From Ciona intestinalis (Eukaryota; Chordata; Ascidiacea; Phlebobranchia; Cionidae), in assembly GCF_000224145.3 (NCBI RefSeq), contig NC_020176.2, forward strand, positions 1,178,693 through 1,242,692: a DNA stretch of 64,000 nt, in the 5' to 3' direction. Numbering within the stretch: position 1 is the stretch's first letter; each line of letters starts with the position of its first letter. The notes beneath the pieces were generated by a model, which did not search any database, had not been told where the DNA came from, and was given only the letters and a program-made list of their open reading frames with translations. Below, piece after piece: positions 48,717 to 59,000 of this stretch. A program made the translations under genes and the position numbers.

Positions 48717-49749
48717 ATGCAGGACCAAGTAGTTGCAGGTAGCTCTTTGATTGATGCAGATGATGATGAAGAATCATTTTTCCAAGACATCAATTGTCTT
48801 CAAGATCATGGGATCAATGCATCCGATTTAAAGAAGCTCAAGTTGGCAGGAATATGTACAGTAAAGGGTGTTCATATGACCACAAGGAAACATTTGTCAC
48901 ATATTAAAGGTATTTCGGAAGCAAAAGTCGATAAGATCAAAGAGGCCGCTTCAAAAATGGTGACTCCAGGCTTTGTTACTGCACTGAACTTCAGTTCCAA
49001 GCGCAAGCAAGTGTTTAAGGTTTCAACTGGCAGTGAGGACTTGGATAAACTTTTAGGGGGTGGTATTGAAAGTATGGCAATAACTGAAGTGTTTGGGGAG
49101 TTTCGAACTGGTAAGACTCAGCTCTCTCACACGTTGTCTGTGACAACTCAAATCCCAGGGGCTAAGGGTTACATGGGTGGAAAAGTGGTGTACATTGATA
49201 CGGAAAACACATTTCGACCTGATCGCTTACGACCAATTGCTGACCGTTTTAATCTAGATCAGAATGCAGTTCTAGATAATGTAATGTATGCGAGGGCTTA
49301 TACAAGTGAGCATCAGATGGAACTTTTGGATCATGTTGCTGCTAAATTTCATGAAGAAGCTGGTATATTTAAACTTCTAATTGTTGATTCCGTGATGGCC
49401 TTGTTTCGTGTGGATTTTAGTGGAAGGGGTGAATTGGCAGATAGGCAGCAAAAGCTAGCACAGATNNNNNNNNNNNNNNNNNNNNNNNNNNNNNNNNNNN
49501 NNNNNNNNNNNNNNNNNNNNNNNNNNNNNNNNNNNNNNNNNNNNNNNNNNNNNNNNNNNNNNNNNNNNNNNNNNNNNNNNNNNNNNNNNNNNNNNNNNNN
49601 NNNNNNNNNNNNNNNNNNNNNNNNNNNNNNNNNNNNNNNNNNACAGGGGAGAGCTAAGAATAGCCAAAATTTATGATAGCCCAGACATGCCAGAGTCAGA
49701 AGCTACATTTTCTATCACAAATGGTGGAATTGCTGATGCAAAAGAATAA
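48717..49749 (+). CDS. DMC1: Meiotic recombinase DMC1, interrupted by an assembly gap
   Basis: DMC1 is the meiosis-specific RecA/Rad51-family ATPase that forms filaments on single-stranded DNA and pairs homologous chromosomes. The frame from 48717 is open to the gap at 49466 and resumes at about 49645 ([20 protein letters not shown]) to the stop at 49749. Visible: the N-terminal helix-hairpin-helix region ([36 protein letters not shown]), Walker [10 protein letters not shown], and Walker B region [25 protein letters not shown] and [19 protein letters not shown] distinguish DMC1 from RAD51. The gap hides about 58 residues, including loop 1 and loop 2 DNA contacts. The distance across the N run is not a multiple of three, so the gap length is not exact or a small intron lies in it; bases acag just after the gap would fit an acceptor. 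No intron is visible in the sequenced part. Confidence 0.93.
49466..49642. other. Assembly gap (177 N) inside DMC1
   Basis: By alignment to remembered DMC1 proteins, 174 coding bases are expected between KLAQ and RGELRIA. The present spacing is 181, so the size estimate is close but out of frame. Confidence 0.95.
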
Positions 49750-50033
49750 TTTGAAACTGAACTGAATTTTTAAATATTATTTTAACCTAAATAACTTTAT
49801 TAATATAAAAGACCAAATTAATATTTGCCACGAATAATATTGAGAGTTGAGACCAAATAATGAACTCCAAGATTTTCTTGTTAATTTGATGTTTTGTTGT
49901 TGCATTGACGTATACACGATTACGCAGTGATTTTGTTTCCTTGTTTTGTAGTTAAATTGTGTTTTTTTTTGTTTATTTTATAGGTTAATGCATAAGTGGT
50001 GAACTTGTTGTGCAAATATTTGTATTTTTCGAA

Positions 50034-51714
50034 ATGTCGGACCATTCTGCATGGGTGGAGTTACTGAAGTCAGCACGCAAAACTTCATTACTACAAGATG
50101 GTAAATGATGTATATCTAAGTTTTAGTGTAGGACTTTTGTTTTGCAAACTATAGATATTGTTGTCGCATATTTGGTGAGCTGTATGTTTTAATAAATGGC
50201 TGCAGGAAAGATTTTTTAATTTCCATTTAATATTCATGTTTAATGTTAGTTTTTTTGGCATTCTTGGTGCTTTGTAATACCTTAATATTTTTGCTTTGTT
50301 ATACCTTAAGATTTGTCAGTCTTGTCGTGGCTTTCAAGTTACAATTATGGTTTGCAGAAAAAAGAAAGATTCATTTCACAATGCCGGATGGTACAGAATT
50401 ATGTGAGGAGTATGACGTTAAAACAAATGAACTTCTGATTCGAAAATGGCGGAAAAAGACTGCACTTGGTGGTCAGAAACCATGGGAGTTTGAAATAGGT
50501 GAACCAGATATAACGGACCAGGTTGCTGCATTGACACATGGGACCAAAGACTTAGTTGAGAGCTTTACCAGTGTAAGTATATTATATACCTGTATTTTCA
50601 CGTTGTTAAATATTTGTTAAGAGGTGTTTAATTTTCTCAAACATAAGGTTAACATTTAAAAACCAAGTACTTTTTAGTTTTGAAATTTTGTTACAGTTTA
50701 AATTAGAAAGCATGTATTGGGTATGTCGTTACCCTTAGATGAAATCTTATTAACTTACAAGCATTACCAAACTGCTGTTGTTAAAATTGACAAATATAGT
50801 CATTACTCAATATATTGTTTTCATGCCTTTAAAAATTTACATTACCTTGCGTTGTAGTCTATAGTCTTTTAGGTTCAAGTATTGAAAATCTAGATTTTAT
50901 TCCCTACAATACTTACCCACTTGTACTTAACCCACACCACAGCCAAAGTGTTTTCGCTGCGACAACAGTCTATCTTTTCAATGGAGAATTCGCAATCTAC
51001 CTTACCCCTTGTCCAATTTCCAAGTATCAGTTGATGCTGATGGAAAATCTATTGTGGTTCGAACAAAAAACAAGAAATATTACAAAGTTATAAATATACC
51101 AGATATGGATCGGTATAATTTGCAACTTAGTCAATCTGATTTAACATTTGCACACGCAAACAACACCTTAATTATACAGGTAGGTTCTAAGTTTTCAGTA
51201 ATTGTTGCATAAATGAACATATTTTTTGTAAGGTTGTAGCATTAGGCTTTGAGCAAATAATCCTTTTTTTTCTGGCGCTATGTATATTGTCATGATAAAC
51301 AATTAAACATGTCCTAATATAGTTAATGGCTTAAGCTCTAACAAAACAATAATATTTCTACCGCTATTTCTGTGAGCATGTTGCATATTTAAGCTTGTTC
51401 GCTTAGGATTCCTTGCTTTAACCCATTGGTCACAATTAGGTTGTCCAAATTGTTATTCCAAAATGAAACGGTCATCCTCAAAGGTACATATGTGGAAAGC
51501 TGTTAAGTTCTAAGTGCCATGTGGTATATTTATTGGGGCACCCGCATTATAATGTAATGACTGTCACTGCCCGTGAATATAAAAAGTAAAATTCATTTCT
51601 TTGTTGCAGTATAAAAAACCTGAGACAATAAAAAAGGACCAGACTCTGTTGGTTCAGGAATTTAAGCGAATGAAAACGGGAAAAGATGGTGATACTGAAT
51701 GTAAAACAAGTTAA
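50034..51714 (+). CDS. DPCD: DPCD (deleted in primary ciliary dyskinesia) orthologue
   Basis: Four exons, 50034-50100, 50358-50572, 50943-51179 and 51610-51714, join in phase to 207 aa; human DPCD has 203. Near-identical family segments are LSFQWRIRNLPYPLSNFQVSV, KKYYKVINIPDMDR, FAHANNTLIIQ and the end ECKTS (human DCKTQ). The N-terminus WVELLKSARKTSLLQD and EEYDVKTNELLIRKWR also match. DPCD is needed for cilium formation and function in mouse and interacts with the R2TP chaperone that assembles dynein arms. A strong acceptor (tttgtttattttatag, ending 49983) lies 50 bases before the ATG with no upstream exon evident. It lies 284 bases after the DMC1 stop on the same strand. Confidence 0.94.
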
Positions 51715-52614
51715 TTTCCAATAGCTTCGTTTAATATTTGCTGAAATTGTATCATGTTGTATCATGGTATATTGGTATTTATTTGCGTTCATTAGTGCAA
51801 CCAAAAAAGAAGTAAGTTAAAAGCTTCAAATTAAAACGCAACTGGAGGTTGAAAAAGTTAATAAATCTTCTACTTTTCGCCTAAACCACCCAAATTACAC
51901 TTTATTGATGTACCGTAGTATGATGAGAAATAACCAAACTCTTCTAAAACAAAGCACTAGGTAACGCCATTTTAAATTCGTTTTTAGTTCAATGAATTTT
52001 AGATTGAAAACGTTTTTTTGTTTAAAGGGGGCCCTCATGACCCTTAAACCCCTCCGGTTGTGCCGTTGTATGCATCTCTGTTGGACTCAATGTAGCAATT
52101 TAATGTTCTGTTTTAAATTATTTTCAAAATCCACTGTTTTATATTTTTCAATAAAATATCTGACAAATTCATTTTTTGCCGCACACCGGTTAAGAGATTT
52201 GTTTACTCGCAATGTGTAGCTCGTGAGTCGTTTTGCTTAGAAGTTTTAAAACTTGTGATTTTGGAATGCTACCCTATTTATAAATTCCAATTGTCTGTTG
52301 GAATATCTCGATTATCAGCAAAACACGCGTAAGTGTTAATTCTAATGATGATTAAAGACGTCCTGAATATATTTGTATTGTTGGTTCGTATTCAAAGTTG
52401 CATACCTGGTAATTCGTAAGCTGGCATGGGGTGTATAAAACAGAACATCCGTTTTATAACGAGTGTCGCTTTCCGGCTACGCGAAGATAAAGCAAGCTAT
52501 ATATTCGTTCTATTACACAAGCTAACTTGATATTTATTTTAAGCATTAGTGATCAAACGTTACCGCGCCTTTCTGTTTATAATATTGGGAAAACCAAACC
52601 AAATACATTTCATT
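51715..52614. other. Intergenic region after DPCD
   Basis: Contains the DPCD 3' end and, at about 52385-52530, a SINE tail fragment (aattcgtaagctggcatggg, gtataaaacagaacatccg, cgctttccggctacgcgaag). Nothing else recognised. Confidence 0.55.
52385..52530 (+). mobile_element. SINE tail fragment
   Basis: Blocks shared with the 54.5-54.8 kb copy in the same order: cgtaagct, gtgtataaaacagaacatccg, ttataacgagtgtcg, then a short gap and tatattcgttctatt. The tRNA-like head is missing. Confidence 0.6.
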
Positions 52615-52732
52615 TCCTTTTATTGAACTCAATATTCCGTCGAATGATAAGTTCACCTGCATCAAAATGACAATAAAATAATGAAGTATATATGAAACAA
52701 AAATAAAACACATCCTCACTGGTGGTTAACTC

Positions 52733-53146
52733 TTATAGTTTCCAAACCCATATATCCTCTGCATTCTTCCACCATCCATCTTCTGCATTCTTCCACCATC
52801 CATCTTCTGCATTCTTCCACCATCCATCTTCTGCATTCTTCCACCATCCATCTTCTGCATTCTTCCACCATCCATCTTCTGCATTCTTCCACCATCCGTC
52901 ATTTGCGTCCTTTTTGTAGGACCATGAATCTGTGCCCAGTACAGGTGGGAACTCCGGCTCGGCACCTTTGCGTCTGAGAACATTTGTCTCATATAATATT
53001 GCTGGCAAGTAACTCATTTAGAAATAAATGAATCGTTAAAAAAATAGTGCAACTACTTAAAATGCTCACTCATTCCAATGTCCGAAGACCACAGAGGCTT
53101 GAAGAGACATCAAGAGAAGAAGAGCAAAAACAATCTTTCCATCCAT
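52733..53146 (-). CDS. Small secreted Trp-rich peptide with six DGWWKNAE repeats
   Basis: Two exons on the minus strand, 53070-53146 and 52733-52973, encode 105 aa. Residues 1-22 form a classic signal peptide (KIVFALLLLMSLQASVVFG), so the mature chain should start near HWNERKGAEPEFPPVLG. After a spacer ending YKKDAN come six consecutive DGWWKNAE units and the end DIWVWKL. The start is chosen because a TATA box (tataaaaag, 53198-53206) lies about 60 bases upstream and an earlier in-frame ATG lies before that box. AATAAA is at 52619-52624 (minus strand). The five later 24-base units are identical, and the first differs by one silent base. There are no cysteines. RK and KK pairs could be convertase sites. 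I do not recognise the family. It could be an antimicrobial or neuropeptide precursor, or a structural or adhesive peptide; none of these is shown. Confidence 0.85.
52744..52902. repeat. 24-bp coding tandem repeat
   Basis: Six units in the second exon of the minus-strand peptide gene. Being 24 bases long, it keeps the frame whatever the copy number. Sequence identity between units points to very recent expansion. The paralogue at 55.4 kb has a single unit. Confidence 0.95.
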
Positions 53147-53800
53147 TTCGTTGAGATTTGTCTGGAATGCGTTGATGATTGTGTGGTCGGTGTGGTCGCT
53201 TTTTATATTCTCAATACCCGATAATTCCAGCGATTGATAAGCGGTGAGAACGCCTCCTGTTTCTACTTTATGATTTGAATATTCCAACGCGGAATGGCGA
53301 CTGATGGTTGATGATGTAATCTTTCAAACAACGTCGACGTTCAAACTTTAATCGATAATATAGTTGTAAAACATCAGCAACGCTAACAATACGTTTACCC
53401 GCTTTCAAATACAGTGTAACATAAATGTATAAGTTATCAGCCACGAATGTTAAAAGTTCGTCTTGCCAACCCATGATTAAAAGTTTAACATTGATCTTTT
53501 CTGTATAATGAATGTTGTTATGTTTGGTAAAAGTTGTAGGTGTATATATAACAGCGCAGATGTCACTAAACTATAAAGATAAGTTTTTTTGACATTATAC
53601 CCAGTACCTCATGGATCTGGTCTGTATAGGCTTAAATAATATAGGATAGGTATTACTTCAATGTTTCCTTATCATTTTGTGCTTTGAACTATTAAGTAAT
53701 ATGTCGCAGGTTTCTTTACGTCTTAGTAAAATTGTTTGAAAGTTTTGAGTTTTCTTTAAATCTTGGTAGAACTCAACATTTACATGTTCATAAAGGTACA

Positions 53801-53998
53801 TATAGTAGAGTGGGGGAAGATGGGACATCTTTCACACATAATAACCAAATATCCTGATTGTGTTTTAAACAATTAACAACGATCTGTGAAAGCCGTGAAC
53901 ATAAAGTTTTATAAAAAATCGTTGAAAGTTTGTTTATTACCAAATTGGAGAAGAAAATAAATTGAAAAGGTGTCCCATCTTCTCCCACCCTACTATAT
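53801..53998. mobile_element. MITE family 1 copy between the peptide genes
   Basis: Ends tatagtagagtgggggaaga and cttctcccaccctactatata are an almost perfect inverted repeat. All internal landmarks are present. It lies in the spacer of the inverted duplication. Confidence 0.9.
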
Positions 53999-54539
53999 AT
54001 ACGCGTTGTCATGCTCTGTGCGTGCATACATTTCTACCAAACATAGTAACATACTGCATAAGATGAGGTCCTAAAGACAATAATATCAAATGGCACGAAA
54101 ACTCCAGGCCAAAAAAACAAACGAAAAAAACAAATCAAGATCGTTTATAACTTCAGCATATAGCATTAATTATGCGAAGCAGATTATACCATTAGGCTAA
54201 GCACACATGTGATTTTTTCATTGCAACCAGCACGACCGTCTATAGTCGTGCAGCATTGGAACTGCCAGCTGTTCTAACGCTTTTACGAAGAATCCAACTC
54301 TAACTTAGGTTGTTTTGCAACGTTGTGTTCCTACTCCTTCATATAGGAACGTGTCTTTGTCTTTCAATGCAGCAGTTTTAATAACATAACAACACTCAGT
54401 AACAAGTGTAGTATGTAAATTAGGAAAGTAGCTTGCAGTCCTAGAGGTAAAAACAAATTGATTCGAAGGGATGAGGATGTTTTGCCTACGCTGCAAAATT
54501 TTCTCGAGGAAGAACGGCAAGGTTTAAATGCAAATTAGT

Positions 54540-54835
54540 TAGGCGCCGTTGCAAGTTGGTTAGCGCGCCTGCAGATGCCTCTAACGTTAACCCATGGATT
54601 ATGGGTTTAAGGCTCGTCACTGCCACCATTCTTGGCTTATGTGGCCTTGAGCAAGACGCTTACCTACAATTACTTCAACCCAGCGGTCACTAATAGTTTC
54701 TCCAAATTATCAGCAATACAAACGTGGTGACTCGTAAGCTTGTGGCCCTAGATGTGTGAAACGGAACACCCGTTGTAACGACTGTCCTAGGAATAAAGAA
54801 ACTTCATTTATTTATTCACTTTGTTTGTTCGTTCG
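54540..54835 (+). mobile_element. tRNA-derived SINE, most complete copy
   Basis: The head (ttggttagcgcgcctgcaga ... ggattatgggtttaaggctc) resembles a tRNA with A-box and B-box positions, the internal promoter of RNA polymerase III. The body and tail follow, with actcgtaagcttgtggccc, gtgtgaaacggaacacccg, gttgtaacgactgtcc and a 3' end rich in catttatttattc. Tails of this kind occur at least six more times in the window. It needs a LINE enzyme from elsewhere. Confidence 0.75.
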
Positions 54836-55092
54836 TTCATTATACAAAAAGATAAACTTTTAACACGCGGCTGATAACTTATACATTTATGTTACACTGT
54901 AATTGAAAGTGGTAAAGGTATTGTTAGAGTGCTGATAACTTCATCATCGATAAAAGTTTGAACGTTGACGATGAAGATTATATCATCAACCATCAGTCGC
55001 CACTCCGCATTGGAATATTCAAATATTTAAGTAGACAGAAACAGGAGGCGTTCTCACCGCTTATCATCGGTGGAATTATCGGGTATTGAGAA

Positions 55093-55101
55093 TATAAAAA
55101 G
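55093..55101 (+). promoter_or_regulatory. TATA box of the plus-strand peptide gene
   Basis: tataaaaag, 53 bases before the ATG at 55154 when counted from its end. The matching box on the other arm is at 53198-53206. The region between TATA box and ATG is almost unchanged between the arms, and similarity continues about 250 bases further upstream. Confidence 0.75.
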
Positions 55102-55153
55102 CGACCACACCAGCCACACAATCATCAACGCATTCCAGACAAATCTCAACGAA

Positions 55154-55475
55154 ATGGATGGAAAGATTGTTTTTGCTCTTCTTCTCTTGATGTCTCTTCA
55201 AGCCTCCGTGGTCTTCGGACATTGGAATGAGTGAGCATTTTAAGTAGTCGCAGTATTTTCTAAACGCTTTTATAATTCATTCCTCAATATATGTTATTTG
55301 CCTGCTGTAGTGATGTAATAATATTTGTCAGCAGTAATTTAAGACAAATCTTCTTAGACGCAAAGGTGCCGAGCCGGAGTTTCCACCTGTACTGGGCATG
55401 GATTCATACTACAATAAGGATGCAAATGACGGATGGTGGAAGAATGCAGAAGATATATGGGTTTGGAAACAATAA
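55154..55475 (+). CDS. Small secreted Trp-rich peptide with one DGWWKNAE unit
   Basis: The paralogue of the minus-strand gene at 52.7-53.1 kb. Exons 55154-55230 and 55358-55475 encode 64 aa. The 22-residue signal peptide (KIVFALLLLMSLQASVVFG) and HWNERKGAEPEFPPVLG are identical to the partner. The spacer differs (GMDSYYNKDAN against GTDSWSYKKDAN). It has a single DGWWKNAE and ends DIWVWKQ. A TATA box lies at 55093 and AATAAA at 55579-55584. It probably shows the ancestral, unexpanded form. Function unknown. Confidence 0.85.
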
Positions 55476-55595
55476 GAGTCAACTTCCAGTGAGGACGTGT
55501 TTTATTTTCATCTCATACTTCATTATTTTGTTGTCATTTTAATGCAGGTGAACTTATCATTGGATGAAATATTGACTCAATAAACGGATAAAAAA

Positions 55596-56085
55596 ATTTT
55601 TGTGTGTTTTGCTGGATTTGCTAATACGTACTTGATTTAGTATAGTGGTTTATGATAATACATTTGTGCACGCTGATAATTAAAGTTAATTACACTGCAT
55701 GTAACTTTATATGGATTATATTGGAAACTCATAATCTAATGCACATGGGGCAAAATGGGACAACTTTTTTAAACTACTTTTTATTTGCCTTTGTAGAAAC
55801 TGAAATTGTGGATTAGGCTAAAAAAGACTATTTGTACACCAATCATAAATTGGACCTTCCATGTAAAGAAACAACTGAACAACATGATTAACTTTTAGTT
55901 TGACCAATCATCTTATGATTCGAAACCGTTCAGAAAATTATTGGCGATTCATTTCTTTATTGTGATTATTGCATGTATTTACACACAGGTTATAATAATG
56001 TAAGAGTTGTACTAAACTACAGTTTCACAAACTAGGTTCTCATTTGTATGTTATATGAAATCAAAGGCACAACATGTTAATATAA
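55596..56085. other. Intergenic region, nothing recognised
   Basis: Holds the 3' ends of the convergent peptide and LCCL genes. A lone atggggcaaaatgggacaac at 55745 may be one end of a degraded family 1 MITE. Confidence 0.5.
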
Positions 56086-59000
56086 TTATTCATCAGTAAA
56101 TCTGAATGATCTGTGGCATGGTCCATGACTTTTACTCAATAAATGAGATTCCACTCGCTCTGTACTGTTGTAGGATGCTTGTCCCTCTATAATTTCAACA
56201 TGGATTATGCCATCCTCAAATTCTAAAAATATTTAAATGTCAATACAACATACTTAAAAGTAAATTGGAGGCAAATTACTTTATAACATAGATGGATAAG
56301 TTATGTCTTACAGAACAAACCCAACATGTAAGGTGTCTATTATGCAGGTACAAGGTGTATGAAACAGAACACCTGTTTTGTAAGTTATAACAACTGTCGT
56401 GGACCCGCCATGCGAGGATACAAAAATTTTATTTATTCCTTTATAGTAAATGATCCAACCAAATGGTCAATAATAGAAAGTATAAATTGACACCAACCCA
56501 GAAAAATGCATCACCACAAAGCAGGGACTGGGGTAACAAAAATGATGACCATAGATAATTAAGTGACATTTATTTGTTTAACCTGATGTTTATGACATCC
56601 CAGACATATAGATGGCTTCTGTAGCAAATACTAAACAAAACCGGAGGACCAAAAAAAGACACAACCCTTTTTTTAAAAGTTTTACTGGCATTCCATATTT
56701 GTGAACTCCCAGCCATTGAATCTGAATCACTTACTTCCTAATCTTCGGTTTTGTACAGCAGCTCTGCAGATGTATGAGTGATCAGCATAAATACCAGTAC
56801 CCCACACTGAATCAGTGCTTAGAAAGCAATGGCCAGAACACTGAACGTCAAACCTTTGTTGATTAAAGTCACTTCCTTGTAACAAACAAGATTCATGCCG
56901 TGCTGAAAGGAAAAGCAAGACCAAGTTTAACAAGAGAGCAGAGCTGTAATGAAAAGACTTGTTATTAGAAGAAAAATAATTTTGTTTAACCATACAAACA
57001 TTAAACCTATAATAATGATTCAGATGATTAAATGTTATAAATCATCGCTAATTATAACTTAGTAATAATATAAAGATATTAATTTATTACTAGTTTCAGT
57101 AGTTTGTATATTCGTCACAGCCATACTATACCCATTCCAGTGGCATCTTCAAATATAAAAGATCGTTGTGTAACATCGTGTGGTCGGCTGGAAATAGATG
57201 TTATTCCACTACTTAGACCAGAATATGAGAGCAAACCTTTTGCTAGTCTTACGTACACTGGTCCACCTGTAACTGTGGAAAATGGAATTCTATTAACAGT
57301 ATCACTATGACTATTATGTTTAAAACAAGAATTCATTACGTCACTTACTTAATTATTCCTAGCTTTCAAATATATTTATTAACTTGCAATCTTGCATAAT
57401 ATGCCGAAATAATAAACAGAAATTTAAAGGGCCAACAAATAAACTGTATATCCTAATTAATCAGAAAAAAGATGAAATTATTATTTTCCTAAACTGCAAC
57501 CCTGCATTTAAATATACAAGACTTAACTATATTAGTTATACAGTAATATCACACTAAAACTAAATTTAGTGGTTGAACTAATATTTAAATGCAGTAAAAT
57601 GAGGTACGAGTGTGAGAAAGCAATGTACAGTACTGACAGAAACATTTTATATTTTAGAACATTTTTTTCTTACCGCGATATATTTTTTGATCCATAATTG
57701 CTGCCAAGCATATGTTGGAAATATCTGCATACACAAATGACCCGAATACAAATTCCCAGGTATTAATTATTCGGTAACAATGAACATATAAAGGACAAAT
57801 CACCATAAATCGTTCTGCTACAAATTGTTCTGCCGTTGTGGTGCAAGATACTGAAAATAAAAGTAAACTTTTACAAAAAGAAGACTTTCATGTTTGTCTT
57901 AGGAGCAAAAGCACAAAAAGTTTTAAAATATAGATTTAATCCTTATTATTAAGTTAACAAGTGTATTTATAATTGTAAGTTAACTTAATGCAGTCTGGAG
58001 ATTATCAAATTAAAATCTTCACCTTTATCGTTATCTATAGTTCCAGCAGGTACATGGATTTGCTAATTATTATACATGCCCGTTGGTTAAAGCTGTGCTC
58101 TCTTGTTTAATATTTACCAATAAAGTTAAACAATTTATGACAAAAATGTATTTCTAATATTTTAAAACTTACTTTGAAAGGTAAAAGATGTTTGGTATAT
58201 TCCGTGTGTTTGACTCGTTATACCATTCTTTACGTTTCCAACATATGAAGTCAAACCTGATAATTTATATCCACTCACCAATCCTCCAATGTCTGAAATG
58301 TATTCATATTTACAAAAAATAAATGTTTATGAACAATACAGTTTTGGTATTGTGGCAGTTTTAATTTATTCTCTTATTCAAATAGAACAAACATTTTTCA
58401 TATAACAACAAAATGTTCGATATTGCAAGCTGGATAACTAACACTAATTTAAGGTAATCTTTTCTAAACCCAGCCATCTCTTTTTTATATAAAAAAGTCT
58501 GCCTGTTTATGTTGTAAGTATTAAACCTGATTTAATCTGTCCGTCATGTACAGCAGCTGCACACACATTTGAATCTTCTGTATAAATATTATCCCCTTTT
58601 ACTTGATAGTTTGTTTCATTGCATCCAGGTGGACAAAACCCATAGAACCATTCACTCATCATGTTTCCATTGGCGTTACATGATATGTTTGGAGCTGTTA
58701 AAGGATAATTTTTTAATGAATAAATGTAACTTATCGATGGGTTTGAGCAATTGTCGCCAAGTCTCTTGCCAGTTGTTTTTTATTTGTTAACAAGTTATTG
58801 AAATGCCGTTACTCTGCTAGAAAAGCTTTATATTATGTGTCACAACAACAATAAATGAGAATCATTTAAAACTATGGCAACAGCACCTACAGAACTACAC
58901 ATTTTGCTTTAAAATTACCTTTAAACAGAAATGCTTTCTCAAAATATTTACTGCTTAAAGATGTTACACCATGTCTTCTTGTTCCATGGAAACCATTCTT

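Larger units (their letters stand above)
52615..55595. repeat. Inverted duplication carrying two secreted-peptide genes
   Basis: The left arm (about 52615-53495) and right arm (about 54850-55595) are inverted copies, roughly 90% alike by eye. Each arm covers the promoter, both exons, the intron and the polyadenylation signal of one gene. The arms meet at their upstream ends and are separated by about 1.35 kb, which holds a family 1 MITE and a SINE that are absent from the arms. Outside the repeat expansion, the main differences are small indels. Confidence 0.85.

Noticed and set aside
48717-51714. DMC1 and DPCD as a polycistronic operon
   Set aside because: The distance from stop to ATG (284 bases) is larger than the very tight spacing typical of Ciona operons, though an acceptor before DPCD keeps the idea open.
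52744-52902. Regular 24-bp repeats as a CRISPR-like array
   Set aside because: Units abut with no spacers, and the context is a eukaryotic coding exon.
52722-52919. Plus-strand frame with SSAFFHHP repeats opposite the peptide gene
   Set aside because: It is the antisense of the 24-bp coding repeat. The minus strand has the signal peptide, splice sites, TATA box and polyadenylation signal; the plus strand has none.
53066-53287. Upstream in-frame ATG as the start of the minus-strand peptide
   Set aside because: It lies upstream of the TATA box; the downstream ATG gives a textbook signal peptide that is identical in the paralogue.
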